NCBI RefSeq assembly: GCF_000956465.1
Contig: NZ_JYJA01000037.1
Location: 62,001-126,000 of the forward strand
DNA from: Microbacterium trichothecenolyticum
Lineage (GTDB): Bacteria; Actinomycetota; Actinomycetes; Actinomycetales; Microbacteriaceae
Direction of reading: 5' to 3'
DNA length: 64,000 nt
Made by a program: the position numbers and the translations under genes. Positions 53,289 through 60,995 of this stretch are shown here, piece by piece (the first letter of the stretch is position 1; every line of letters starts with the position of its first letter). The notes beneath the pieces were generated by a model. The model saw only the letters and a list, made by a program, of their open reading frames with translations, searched no databases and was not told the origin of the DNA.

Positions 53289-53681
53289 TCAGCCTTTCGG
53301 GGTTTCGACGATGACGTTCGTGGCCTTCACCAGGGCGACGGCGAGGGAGCCGGGCTCGAGATCGAGCTCGCGCACCGCCTCGGACGACATGAGCGAGACC
53401 ACACGATGCGGGCCGGACTGGATGTCGACCTGCGCCATGACGCCGTCGATCTGCACACGCGTGACGAGTCCGACGAACCGATTGCGGGCGCTGGAGAGCA
53501 CGTCGCCCGGATCCTTCGGCGTCGCGGCCAGCCCGACCGCGTGCGCCGCGAGTGCGTCGCCGGGGATCTCGATCGGCGATGCCCCGGTCGTCGCCAGCGT
53601 CCCCGCGTCCACCCACCGCCGGACGGTGTCGTCGCTCACGCCGAGAAGGCGCGCCGCTTCGGCGATCTTGTAACTGCTCAC
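53289..53681 (-). CDS. HTH-Mop domain molybdate regulator
   Basis: A 130-residue protein. An N-terminal MerR/excisionase-type helix-turn-helix (YKIAEAARLLGVSDDTVRRWVDAGTLATT, residues 4-32) is followed by a Mop (molybdate-binding) TOBE domain (SSARNRFVGLVTRVQIDGVMAQVDIQSGPHRVVSLMSSEAVRELDLEPGSLAVALVKATNVIVETPKG). It is smaller than ModE but should have the same job, binding molybdate and controlling the operon it heads. GTG start, with TAGCGT 6 nt upstream. Two palindromes sit over that promoter. Confidence 0.88.
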   Translation of the reverse strand: MSSYKIAEAARLLGVSDDTVRRWVDAGTLATTGASPIEIPGDALAAHAVGLAATPKDPGDVLSSARNRFVGLVTRVQIDGVMAQVDIQSGPHRVVSLMSSEAVRELDLEPGSLAVALVKATNVIVETPKG

Positions 53682-53687
53682 GCCCTC

Positions 53688-53739
53688 ACGCTAGCACCGC
53701 AGATGCGGACCTATCTCTTCGAATTCTCCGCAGCTGCGG
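53688..53739 (-). promoter_or_regulatory. mod promoter with twin 12-bp palindromes
   Basis: The -10 TAGCGT lies at 53693-53688. Upstream are CCGCAGATGCGG (53697-53708) and CCGCAGCTGCGG (53728-53739), palindromes differing by one base, 31 bp apart, on the same helix face. They are well placed for a dimeric repressor that covers the promoter. The HTH-Mop protein is the natural candidate. Confidence 0.7.
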
Positions 53740-53833
53740 TTCGGGCGTGGGGCGGCGGAGCGTGGCGGTGAGTTCCCGGGGATGTTCACGCCGAGGCTCG
53801 CCTCCGAACCGATCGGGCGAGGATACTGAGGGG

Positions 53834-54196
53834 GTGACCCCGGACGACATCCGCGCGTACTGTGCCGCGAAGCCGGGAGCGTGGGAGGACGAGCCCTGGG
53901 AGGACGACCCGGTCTTCAAGGTGGGTCCAGGCGAGCGCGGGAAGATCTTCGTCTTCCTCGGCGATGGCAGCTCGATCGGCGTCAAGGCGGCGACGACGCG
54001 TGACGAGGCCGACGATTGGCTGGCGCGCTATCCCGACGACGCCACCGTCGCGGCGTACATCGGGCGCTCCGGCTGGAACCGGCTCAGAACGGGCGGCGGC
54101 ATCCCCGACGACGAGCTGCGCGAGGCGATCGACCGTTCCTACGAGCTGGTGGTCGCAGGACTGCCGATGAAGTACCGCCCGCCGGAGATCGAGTAG
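53834..54196 (+). CDS. MmcQ/YjbR family protein
   Basis: A 120-residue YjbR/MmcQ-type protein with the CyaY-like fold seen in the family: MTPDDIRAYCAAKPGAWEDEPWEDDPVFKVGPGERGKIFVFLGDGSSIGVKA, and the C-terminal YIGRSGWNRLRTGGGIPDDELREAIDRSYELVVAGLP. Family members may bind DNA or small molecules; function unclear. The GTG at 53834 has GATACT 6 nt upstream. Confidence 0.87.
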   Translation: MTPDDIRAYCAAKPGAWEDEPWEDDPVFKVGPGERGKIFVFLGDGSSIGVKAATTRDEADDWLARYPDDATVAAYIGRSGWNRLRTGGGIPDDELREAIDRSYELVVAGLPMKYRPPEIE

Positions 54197-54220
54197 GTCC
54201 GGGCCGCGTTGGGCCCGCGA

Positions 54221-55738
54221 TCACGTGCCGCAGAAGGTGCGATGCCGGGCCGTGCCTTCAGGCGCCGGCCGCGCGAAGCGCCGGTACTCGCTCCCGGCCC
54301 GCTCGGTGTACGGGTCGCACAGCAGGTCGAGCAGCCGCTCGAAGGGCGCGAGATCCCCGTCGGTCGCTGCCTGCAGCGCCTCCTCGACGATGTGGTTGCG
54401 GGCGATGTACAGCGGGTTCGTCGCCCGGATGAGGGCGGCGTCCGGCGCCAGCGCCGACCATCGGGCGAGCCACGCGTCGAGCCTGGCGACCGGTCCGAGG
54501 AAGCGATCGCGCAGCGGCTGCCGATCCTGCTCCGCAGCCGCCGCGAGATCGCGCCAGAACCCGGTGAAGTCGACCCCGTGGTCCGCGAGCAGGTCGAGGG
54601 CGCCCTGGGCGAGCTCGGCGGCGAGTTGCTCGTCGATCCGATCATCCAACCCGAGCTTGTCCCGGAACGCCGCGGCCCAGTACGACCGATAGCGCCCGTC
54701 GAACGTGTCGACGATCTCTCTGGCCACCGATGCGCCGGCCGCGGGATCGTCTGCGAGCAGCGGCGCCAGGGCGTCGCCGAGCCGCTCGAGGTTCCATCGC
54801 ATGATCGAGGGCTGCCTGTCGTAGGCGTAGCGGCCGAGCTGGTCGATGGAGCTGAAGTACGCACCGGGTTCGTACGCGTCGAGGAACGCGCAGGGACCGT
54901 AGTCGATGGTCTCCGCCGACACCAGCACGTTGTCGGTGCTGAGGACGCCGTGCACGAAGCCGGTGCGCATCCAGTCGACGGTGACGGCCGCGACCGCATC
55001 CACGATCCCGTCGAGCAGCGCACGATACGGATGATCGGCGCCGGCCGCCGCCGGGTGATGGCGTGCGATGACGTGATCCGCGAGCCGGCGCAGCAGCTCG
55101 GAGTCGCCCTGCGCGCGCACGTACTCGAACGAGCCGAACCGCACGTGGCTCGACGCCGTTCGGGCAAGGACGGCGCCGGGAAGCACACGACCGTCATGGT
55201 CGCGAGGAGCACCGGTGGCCACCACGGCGAGCGCCCGCGTGGTGGGAACGCGCAGCGCGTGCATCGCCTCGGCCATGAGGAACTCGCGAAGCATCGGCCC
55301 GACCACGGCGAACCCGTCGACCCGCGACATCGACGTGGGGCCGATCCCCTTCACGTGCACATCGCGCAGTCGTCCGGCGCGGTCACGCCGCTCACCGAGG
55401 AGCGCCGCTCGACCGTCGCCGAGGATCGGCTTGAAGACGCCCCACTGATGCCCTGCGTACACCTGGGCCACGGGGACGGACCCCGACCCGAGCGACTCAC
55501 CGGTCAGGAAGCGGCCCCCTTCCGGCGAGCGCAGGTAGTCGGGGTCGAGGCCGAGTTCGACGGCGACCTCGTCGTTCAGCACGAGCACCCGCGGCCGCGG
55601 AGTCCGGACGGGAGCGACCGGGCGGGAGAGCTCCGGGAGAGCCTCGGCCCATACTCGTTCGAGCGCCGGCGGTTCCCGTCCGTCGACCCGCACGACCGCG
55701 CGGCCTGTCCGCGCCACGACACCCACCACGTCACCCAT
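54221..55738 (-). CDS. selO: SelO/YdiU-type protein adenylyltransferase
   Basis: A 505-residue pseudokinase of the SelO family. The conserved core VLVLNDEVAVELGLDPDYLRSPEGGRFLTGESLG, QVYAGHQWGVFKPILGDGRAALLGE, DVHVKGIGPTSMSRVDGFAVVGPMLREFLMAEAMHALRVPTTRALAVVATG and VHGVLSTDNVLVSAETIDYGPCAFLDAY are diagnostic. SelO transfers AMP from ATP to Ser/Thr/Tyr of redox proteins. The ending HRTFCGT keeps the cysteine that replaces eukaryotic selenocysteine. Leaderless TAGCCT 6 nt before the ATG. Confidence 0.92.
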   Translation of the reverse strand: MGDVVGVVARTGRAVVRVDGREPPALERVWAEALPELSRPVAPVRTPRPRVLVLNDEVAVELGLDPDYLRSPEGGRFLTGESLGSGSVPVAQVYAGHQWGVFKPILGDGRAALLGERRDRAGRLRDVHVKGIGPTSMSRVDGFAVVGPMLREFLMAEAMHALRVPTTRALAVVATGAPRDHDGRVLPGAVLARTASSHVRFGSFEYVRAQGDSELLRRLADHVIARHHPAAAGADHPYRALLDGIVDAVAAVTVDWMRTGFVHGVLSTDNVLVSAETIDYGPCAFLDAYEPGAYFSSIDQLGRYAYDRQPSIMRWNLERLGDALAPLLADDPAAGASVAREIVDTFDGRYRSYWAAAFRDKLGLDDRIDEQLAAELAQGALDLLADHGVDFTGFWRDLAAAAEQDRQPLRDRFLGPVARLDAWLARWSALAPDAALIRATNPLYIARNHIVEEALQAATDGDLAPFERLLDLLCDPYTERAGSEYRRFARPAPEGTARHRTFCGT

Positions 55739-55948
55739 GAACGCAGGCTAGGCCGCACGCCCGTCCCCCTGGACGGAACATGACGTCGTGCGGCCTCGCG
55801 CGTCGCCGCATGACGTGCTCGCCGCGCAGCCGGTCTCGGAGCACAGTAGGCGCCATGCTCTGCCGCCGCCGGCAGATCGCTGAGCAGGACTGATCGGAGC
55901 TGCCGAACGACCGGCCTGCGTGCGCACGGGCGCGGCTAGCCTGAGGGC

Positions 55949-57082
55949 ATGGCTTTTCCCCCGCTCGTCGAGCCGGTCGCCGAGCTGACCGACTCCGAAC
56001 GCACGCGCACCGCCCGTCACCGTGTGCTGGCCGGCTTCGGCGAGATCGCCCAGCGCCGGCTCGCCGCGGCGCACGTCGCCGTCGTCGGAGCCGGCGGTCT
56101 CGGCTCTCCCGCCGTGCTCGCCCTCGCGGCCGCGGGGGTCGGCACCATCACCGTGATCGACGACGACCTGGTCGAGGCATCCAATCTCCAGCGCCAGGTG
56201 ATGCATCGGGTGAGCGATGTGGGGGCGCCGAAGGTGGACTCGGCGGTGCGCATCGCCGCGGACCTCTCACCCACCACCGTGGTGCGTCCGGTGCGGGAGC
56301 TGCTCACGACCGACAACGCGGCGGACCTCCTCTCGGGCGCGCACATCGTGGTCGACGGCACCGACACGTTCGAGACCCGCGAGGCCGTCGCCGTGGCGTG
56401 CGAGCAGCTGGGCGTGCCCCTCGTGTGGGGCGTCGTGCAGGAGTTCCACGCGCAGGTCACCGTCTTCTGGTCGGCGCCGCCCGCCGGAGAGCGACCGATC
56501 AGACTCGCGGATCTGTACCCGCCGGACGCCGGGCGCGAAGCACCGTCGTGTGCACAGGTCGGCGTGCTCGGCTCGCTGTGCCTGCAGGTGGGGTCGCTCC
56601 TTGCGACCGAGACCGTGAAGCTGATCACCGGGGTCGGCGAGCCGCTCCTGGGCCGCGTGCTCGTGATCGACGCGCTCCGCGGTCGCACCGACGAGGTGCC
56701 GTTGCGACCGGCGGTGGATGGCACCGCTCCTGCACCCACGGCAGGGGCATCGACCCGAGGCGATGCGGCACCACTCCCCGCCATCCCGCAGCTGTCCCCC
56801 GCGGAGGCCCTGGCGGCGCAGCGCGCCGGCTCGATGCTGCTCGACGTGCGCGAGCCCTTCGAGACGGAGCGTGGCGTCATCCCGGGTTCGGTGCTGCTGC
56901 CCCTCGGCGACGTGCTCGCCGACCCGTCGCGGATCAGCGCGCCGGCCGTGGTCGTCGTCTGCCAGGTGGGAATGCGCGCGCAGCGCGCAGCGGCTGTTCT
57001 GCGTGACGCCGGGGTCGAGGCATCCGTCCTCGCCGGAGGCATCGACGCGTACAACCGTGACATCAGCGCGGTGCACGCGTGA
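55949..57082 (+). CDS. moeZ: MoaD/ThiS adenylyltransferase-sulfurtransferase, MoeZ type
   Basis: A 377-residue fusion of an E1-like ThiF/MoeB domain and a rhodanese domain. GAGGLGSPAVLALAAAGVGTITVIDDDLVEASNLQRQVMH is the ATP site; RPIRLADLYPPDAGREAPSCAQVGVLGSLC follows. The rhodanese part (LLDVREPFETERGVIPGSVLLPL, VVVCQVGMRAQRAAAVLRDAG) has the active-site cysteine. It adenylates and sulfurates the C-terminal GG of MoaD (and perhaps related carriers). First gene of the Moco operon; TAGCCT 6 nt before the ATG. It overlaps moeA (GTGA). Confidence 0.9.
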   Translation: MAFPPLVEPVAELTDSERTRTARHRVLAGFGEIAQRRLAAAHVAVVGAGGLGSPAVLALAAAGVGTITVIDDDLVEASNLQRQVMHRVSDVGAPKVDSAVRIAADLSPTTVVRPVRELLTTDNAADLLSGAHIVVDGTDTFETREAVAVACEQLGVPLVWGVVQEFHAQVTVFWSAPPAGERPIRLADLYPPDAGREAPSCAQVGVLGSLCLQVGSLLATETVKLITGVGEPLLGRVLVIDALRGRTDEVPLRPAVDGTAPAPTAGASTRGDAAPLPAIPQLSPAEALAAQRAGSMLLDVREPFETERGVIPGSVLLPLGDVLADPSRISAPAVVVVCQVGMRAQRAAAVLRDAGVEASVLAGGIDAYNRDISAVHA

Positions 57083-58323
57083 GCGGGCTCCGCGCCGTCG
57101 AGGAGCAGCTCGCCGACGTGCTGGCCGCCGCCCAGCCGCTGCCCGCTGAGCGCATCCCTCTCGCCGACGCCCACGGCCGAACGCTTCGCGCACCGGTGCG
57201 GGCGGCCGTCGACATCCCCGTCTTCGACAACTCCGCCATGGACGGCTTCGCCGTGCGCTTCGCGGATGTCGCGGATGCTGCCCCCGGCGCCCCGGTGACC
57301 CTCCGTGTCGTCGCCGACCTGCCTGCCGGAACCGCCGCCGACCCGAAGCTCGCACCCGGCGAGGCCGCCCGCATCATGACGGGTTCCCCCGTCCCCACCG
57401 ACGCCGACGCGATCGTGCCCTTCGAGGACACCGCCGGCGGACTCGCCGACTCGCTCGGGTCGATCTCGGTGCTGCGAGCGCCGCGCGCCCTCGGCGCGCA
57501 CGTCCGCCGCGCGGGAGAAGACGCGCGTGCCGGCGACGAGGTGCTCCCCGCGGGCGTCGTGCTCGGTGCGTTGCAGGTCGCGGCGGTCGCGGCGTGCGGC
57601 GTCGCGGTAGTCGCGGTCGCGCGCCGACCGCGGGTAGCCGTGATCTCGACCGGCAGCGAGCTGGTCGAACCCGGGGCGCCACTGCGCCGCGGCCAGATCC
57701 CCGAGTCGAACAGCGTGCTGCTCGCCGCACTCGCCGCCGACGCGGGCGCCGAGGTCGTGCGGCGCGCGAGCGTTCCCGACGAGCCGGGCGACCTGGATGC
57801 TGTGCTGGCGGAGGTGACCGATCCGAGGTCACCGCGGTCGGCGGAGGTCGTCGTCTTCTCGGGCGGCGTGAGCGCGGGCGCCTACGAGGTCGTCAAGACG
57901 ACGCTTGAGAGCACGATGACGTTCTCGAAGGTCGCCATGCAGCCGGGCAAGCCCCAGGGCTTCGGCCGCCTTCCCTCGGGCGCGCTGCTGTTCGGTCTGC
58001 CCGGCAACCCGGTCAGCGCCGGAGTGTCGTTCGAGGTGTTCGTGCGACCCGCCCTGCTGCTCATGCAGGGTCGCCGGGTGCGGGATCGCCCCGTTCTCAC
58101 GCTGCCCGCGGCCGCGGACTGGCGCACTCCGCCGGGCCGGCGGCAATACCTTCCCGTCACCATCGACCGCACCGACCCCGGGGCGTGGCGCGTGATCCCC
58201 GCGACCTCCGGCGGATCGCATCTGGCCGGAGGACTCGGCCGCGCCGAGGCGTACGCCATCGTGCCGGCCGAGGTCGACGCCGTCGCAGCGGGCGACCTCG
58301 TCGATGTCATGCTGATCTCATGA
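57079..58323 (+). CDS. moeA: Molybdopterin molybdenumtransferase
   Basis: A 414-residue Moe[77 protein letters not shown] and [27 protein letters not shown] are characteristic. It inserts molybdenum into adenylated molybdopterin. GTG start in a GTGA overlap; its stop overlaps moaC (ATGA). Confidence 0.96.
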   Translation: MSGLRAVEEQLADVLAAAQPLPAERIPLADAHGRTLRAPVRAAVDIPVFDNSAMDGFAVRFADVADAAPGAPVTLRVVADLPAGTAADPKLAPGEAARIMTGSPVPTDADAIVPFEDTAGGLADSLGSISVLRAPRALGAHVRRAGEDARAGDEVLPAGVVLGALQVAAVAACGVAVVAVARRPRVAVISTGSELVEPGAPLRRGQIPESNSVLLAALAADAGAEVVRRASVPDEPGDLDAVLAEVTDPRSPRSAEVVVFSGGVSAGAYEVVKTTLESTMTFSKVAMQPGKPQGFGRLPSGALLFGLPGNPVSAGVSFEVFVRPALLLMQGRRVRDRPVLTLPAAADWRTPPGRRQYLPVTIDRTDPGAWRVIPATSGGSHLAGGLGRAEAYAIVPAEVDAVAAGDLVDVMLIS

Positions 58324-58811
58324 GCACCGAGCAGCCGACGTTCACACACCTCGACGAAGCGGGACACGCCCGCATGGTGGACGTGACCCTCAAGCAGCCG
58401 ACGGTGCGCTCCGCCACCGCGCGCGGGTTCGTCCGGTGCGCCGCGAACGTCGTCGCCGCGCTGCGTGACGGCTCGGTGCCGAAGGGCGATGTGCTCGCCG
58501 TCGCCCGCATCTCGGGCATCCAGGCCGCCAAGCGCACCCCCGAACTGCTGCCGCTGGCCCACGTGATCGGCGTGCACGGCGCGACGGTCGACCTCGCGAT
58601 CGTCGACGACGGTGTGAGCATCGAGGCGACGGTGCGCACCGCCGACCGCACCGGCGTCGAGATGGAGGCGCTCACCGCGGTCTCGGTCGCCGCGCTCGCG
58701 GTCGTCGACATGGTGAAGGGCCTCGACAAGGGAACCTCCATCGAAAACGTGCGCATCGTGACGAAGACCGGTGGCAAGAGCGGCGACTGGCATCGCCCGG
58801 ACGAGGCATGA
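58320..58811 (+). CDS. moaC: Cyclic pyranopterin monophosphate synthase
   Basis: A 163-residue Moa[23 protein letters not shown], the catalytic region [23 protein letters not shown] and [26 protein letters not shown] are diagnostic. The usual LCHP is LAHV here, a noticeable change near the active site. It turns MoaA's product into cPMP. ATGA overlaps on both sides. Confidence 0.95.
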   Translation: MSTEQPTFTHLDEAGHARMVDVTLKQPTVRSATARGFVRCAANVVAALRDGSVPKGDVLAVARISGIQAAKRTPELLPLAHVIGVHGATVDLAIVDDGVSIEATVRTADRTGVEMEALTAVSVAALAVVDMVKGLDKGTSIENVRIVTKTGGKSGDWHRPDEA

Positions 58812-59434
58812 CCCCGACTGAGGGCGGCCTCGGCGCGATCCTGCTGGCGGGCGGCCGCGCGTCCCGCGTCGACGGTGCGGCGAAGCCGCTTTTCGACGTG
58901 GGCGGGCGCACTCTGCTGGCGGCAGCCGTGACAGCGGCGACGGATGCCGCCGCCCGGCCGATCACCGTGGTGGCGCCCGTCCTCGACAAGACGCTGCCGG
59001 TCGACTGGGTGCGCGAGGACCCGCCGTTCACCGGACCTGCGGCGGCCGTCGTCGCCGCTCTCGCCTCCTGGTCGGAGGACGACGACCCTGCGTGGACGCT
59101 GGTGCTCGCGTGCGACCTCCCGGGCACCGGCGCCGCCGTGCGTCGGCTCGTCGACGACATCCCGCTCCTCCCCTCCGACAGCGACGGCGTCTGCCTCGCC
59201 GACGCGTCGAGCCGGCCGCAGTGGCTGATCGGCGCCTATCGCACGGGCGCGCTGCGGGCCGCAGCATCCGTTCTTCCCGATGCCGGTCGTGACGCCCCCG
59301 TCCGCGCGCTGCTCGACGATCTCGCGATCACGGTCGTGGTCGCGCCCGACGACCTGACCCGCGACGTGGACACGTGGGAGGATCTGGAGGAGGCCCGGAG
59401 AAGGGCCGAGCACGCACCGGAGGAGCCGTCATGA
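58808..59434 (+). CDS. mobA: Molybdenum cofactor guanylyltransferase-like protein
   Basis: A 208-residue nucleotidyltransferase. [29 protein letters not shown] matches the MobA LAGGxSxRMGxxK motif in relaxed form (VDG for MGx). It probably attaches GMP to molybdopterin to give bis-MGD, the form needed by the FdhF-type enzyme of this window; related nucleotidyltransferases are possible. ATGA overlaps with moaC and the DUF6457 gene. Confidence 0.85.
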   Translation: MTPTEGGLGAILLAGGRASRVDGAAKPLFDVGGRTLLAAAVTAATDAAARPITVVAPVLDKTLPVDWVREDPPFTGPAAAVVAALASWSEDDDPAWTLVLACDLPGTGAAVRRLVDDIPLLPSDSDGVCLADASSRPQWLIGAYRTGALRAAASVLPDAGRDAPVRALLDDLAITVVVAPDDLTRDVDTWEDLEEARRRAEHAPEEPS

Positions 59435-59700
59435 GCGAGCAGTCCCGCACCCTTCCGCCCGAGGCCCTCGACGCGTGGGCCGACGCGCTGCGCGAGCGGT
59501 TCGGCCTCGCGCCGGAAGAGCTCCCCGTGGCCCTGATCCTCGACCTCGCGCGCGACGTCGCGCTGGGAGTCGCACGCCCGGCGGCGCCGTTCAGCGCGTT
59601 CGCCGCCGGTCTCGTCGCCGGTCGCGCCGGCGGCTCGCCCGAAGACACGGCGGCCGCTGTCGCCGTGATCACCGCGATGGCGAACGAGTGGGAGGTCTAG
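59431..59700 (+). CDS. DUF6457 family small protein in Moco operon
   Basis: An 89-residue, mostly helical acidic protein (LDAWADALRERFGLAPEELPVALILDLARDVALGVARPAAPFSAFAAGLVAGRAGG) matching the DUF6457 pattern. No reaction is known. It overlaps mobA by ATGA, and its TAG shares one base with the moaD GTG, so it is firmly inside the Moco operon. A structural or partner role for MobA or MoaD is an inference from position. Confidence 0.82.
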   Translation: MSEQSRTLPPEALDAWADALRERFGLAPEELPVALILDLARDVALGVARPAAPFSAFAAGLVAGRAGGSPEDTAAAVAVITAMANEWEV

Positions 59701-59933
59701 TGGCCGTCGTCCGATACTTCGCCGCCGCCCAGGAGGCGACCGGCCTCGACACCGAACGCCGCTCGGAGCCCACGCTGGGCGCGCTGCGCGACGCCGTTTC
59801 GGCGGCCTACCCGAGCCTCGGCGGGATCCTCCCCCGCTGCGCCGTGCTCGTCGGCGGTTCGCGCGTCGACGATGACACCCCCCTCGGCGCCGACGAACTC
59901 GTCGACGTGCTGCCGCCCTTCGCCGGCGGCTGA
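59700..59933 (+). CDS. moaD: MoaD-like sulfur carrier protein
   Basis: A 77-residue ubiquitin-like protein: VVRYFAAAQEATGLDTERRSEPTLGALRDAVSAAYPSLGGILPRCAVLVGGSRVDDDTPLGADELVDVLPPFAGG. The C-terminal GG is the site thiocarboxylated by MoeZ. With MoaE it forms molybdopterin synthase. GTG start sharing one base with the preceding TAG. It ends the plus-strand Moco operon and faces moaE. Confidence 0.92.
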   Translation: MAVVRYFAAAQEATGLDTERRSEPTLGALRDAVSAAYPSLGGILPRCAVLVGGSRVDDDTPLGADELVDVLPPFAGG

Positions 59934-59944
59934 GGGCCCCGACG

Positions 59945-60043
59945 GCGCGCAGAGCATCGGAGATCTCCGGCGACACGGCGGGGACGGATGCCTCGACCCG
60001 GCGTGGCGGCGGTGGACTCCGATTCTGTGCTCGGCGCTCCGGT
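59945..60043. repeat. Two-tier palindromic repeat, copy 3
   Basis: The outer arms GCGCAGAGCATCGGAG and CTCCGATTCTGTGCTC are imperfect inverted repeats of the same type as at 4322-4515. Inner GGCGACACGGCG and CCCGGCGTGG segments surround a loop with GGATGCC. Its loop is inverted compared with the other copies. It lies between the convergent moaD and moaE genes. Confidence 0.65.
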
Positions 60044-60047
60044 GGGC

Positions 60048-60488
60048 TCAGCCGCCGAGGCCGAGCCAGGTCGCGGTGCCGTCGGCTTCGACCTGACGCT
60101 TCCACACCGGGAGGTCCGTCTTGATCGTCTCGATGAGCGTGCGACAGACCTCGAAGGCCTCCGCTCGGTGCGCCGAGGCGACCGCGATCACGACGGCGGC
60201 ATCGCCGACCTGCAGGGTCCCGACCCGATGCGACACCGCGACGAGTGCTCCGGTCGAGCCGATGGCGGCCGCCGCCAGCTGGGAGAGCGTGGCCTCGGCG
60301 TCGGGGTGGGCGGAGTATTCGAGGGCGACGACGGCGGTGGCGGCATCCGGATCGTGATCGCGCACGCGCCCCACGAACGTGGTGACCGCGCCCATGTGCG
60401 CGTCGTCGACGGCGCGCAGGTGGGCGTCGAGATCGAGCGGCTCGGCGCTGATCGCCGCGATCCGCACGGCATGGGTCGACACGGCCAT
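60048..60488 (-). CDS. moaE: Molybdopterin synthase catalytic subunit
   Basis: A 146-residue MoaE. TFVGRVRDHDPDAATAVVALEYSAHPDAEATL and AVSHRVGTLQVGDAAVVIAVASAHRAEAFEVCRTLIETIKTDLPVWKRQ are typical, with the Arg/Lys residues that bind cPMP. With MoaD it adds two sulfurs to cPMP. It overlaps the mog gene by one base (TGATG). Confidence 0.95.
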   Translation of the reverse strand: MAVSTHAVRIAAISAEPLDLDAHLRAVDDAHMGAVTTFVGRVRDHDPDAATAVVALEYSAHPDAEATLSQLAAAAIGSTGALVAVSHRVGTLQVGDAAVVIAVASAHRAEAFEVCRTLIETIKTDLPVWKRQVEADGTATWLGLGG

Positions 60489-60967
60489 CAGTGGTCGCTC
60501 CCGCCGAGCTGGTCGAGCACGTGGCGGGCGACCGACACCACCACCGGCATCCCGGATGCCACGCCCCCGGGGGATCCCGGAAGGTTCACGACGAGCACGC
60601 CGTGGGGGTCCACGACGCCGGCCAGGCCGCGCGTGAGCATTCCCACGGGCTTCTCGGCGGCACCGCGGCGACGCAGCTCCTCGGAGATGCCGGGGATATG
60701 GCGGGTCACCACGCGCGCGGTGCCCTCGGGCGTCTGGTCGCGCGGCGAGACCCCCGTGCCGCCGGTCGTGACGATGAGCTTCACGCCTGCGACGACCTCC
60801 GCCGTGAGGGCGCGCTCGACACTGTCGGCGCCGTCGGGGACGACGACGGCATCTGCGCAGTCGAAGCCGGCCTCGCGGAGCGCGGCGACCGCGAGCGGTC
60901 CGCTCTCATCCGTCCGCGAACCCGCGGCCGAGCGGTCCGACACGGTGACGACAGCGGCTCGGGTCAT
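60488..60967 (-). CDS. mog: Molybdopterin adenylyltransferase-like protein (MogA/MoaB)
   Basis: A 159-residue MogA/MoaB-type protein: MTRAAVVTVSDRSAAGSRTDESGPLAVAALREAGFDCADAVVVPDG and the conserved VTTGGTGVSPRDQTPEGTARVV. It adenylates molybdopterin before MoeA inserts molybdenum. TAGGCT 6 nt before the ATG. It forms a short operon with moaE. Confidence 0.92.
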   Translation of the reverse strand: MTRAAVVTVSDRSAAGSRTDESGPLAVAALREAGFDCADAVVVPDGADSVERALTAEVVAGVKLIVTTGGTGVSPRDQTPEGTARVVTRHIPGISEELRRRGAAEKPVGMLTRGLAGVVDPHGVLVVNLPGSPGGVASGMPVVVSVARHVLDQLGGSDH

Positions 60968-60995
60968 GCGTCCAGCCTAGGTGCGCACGCGCGGA

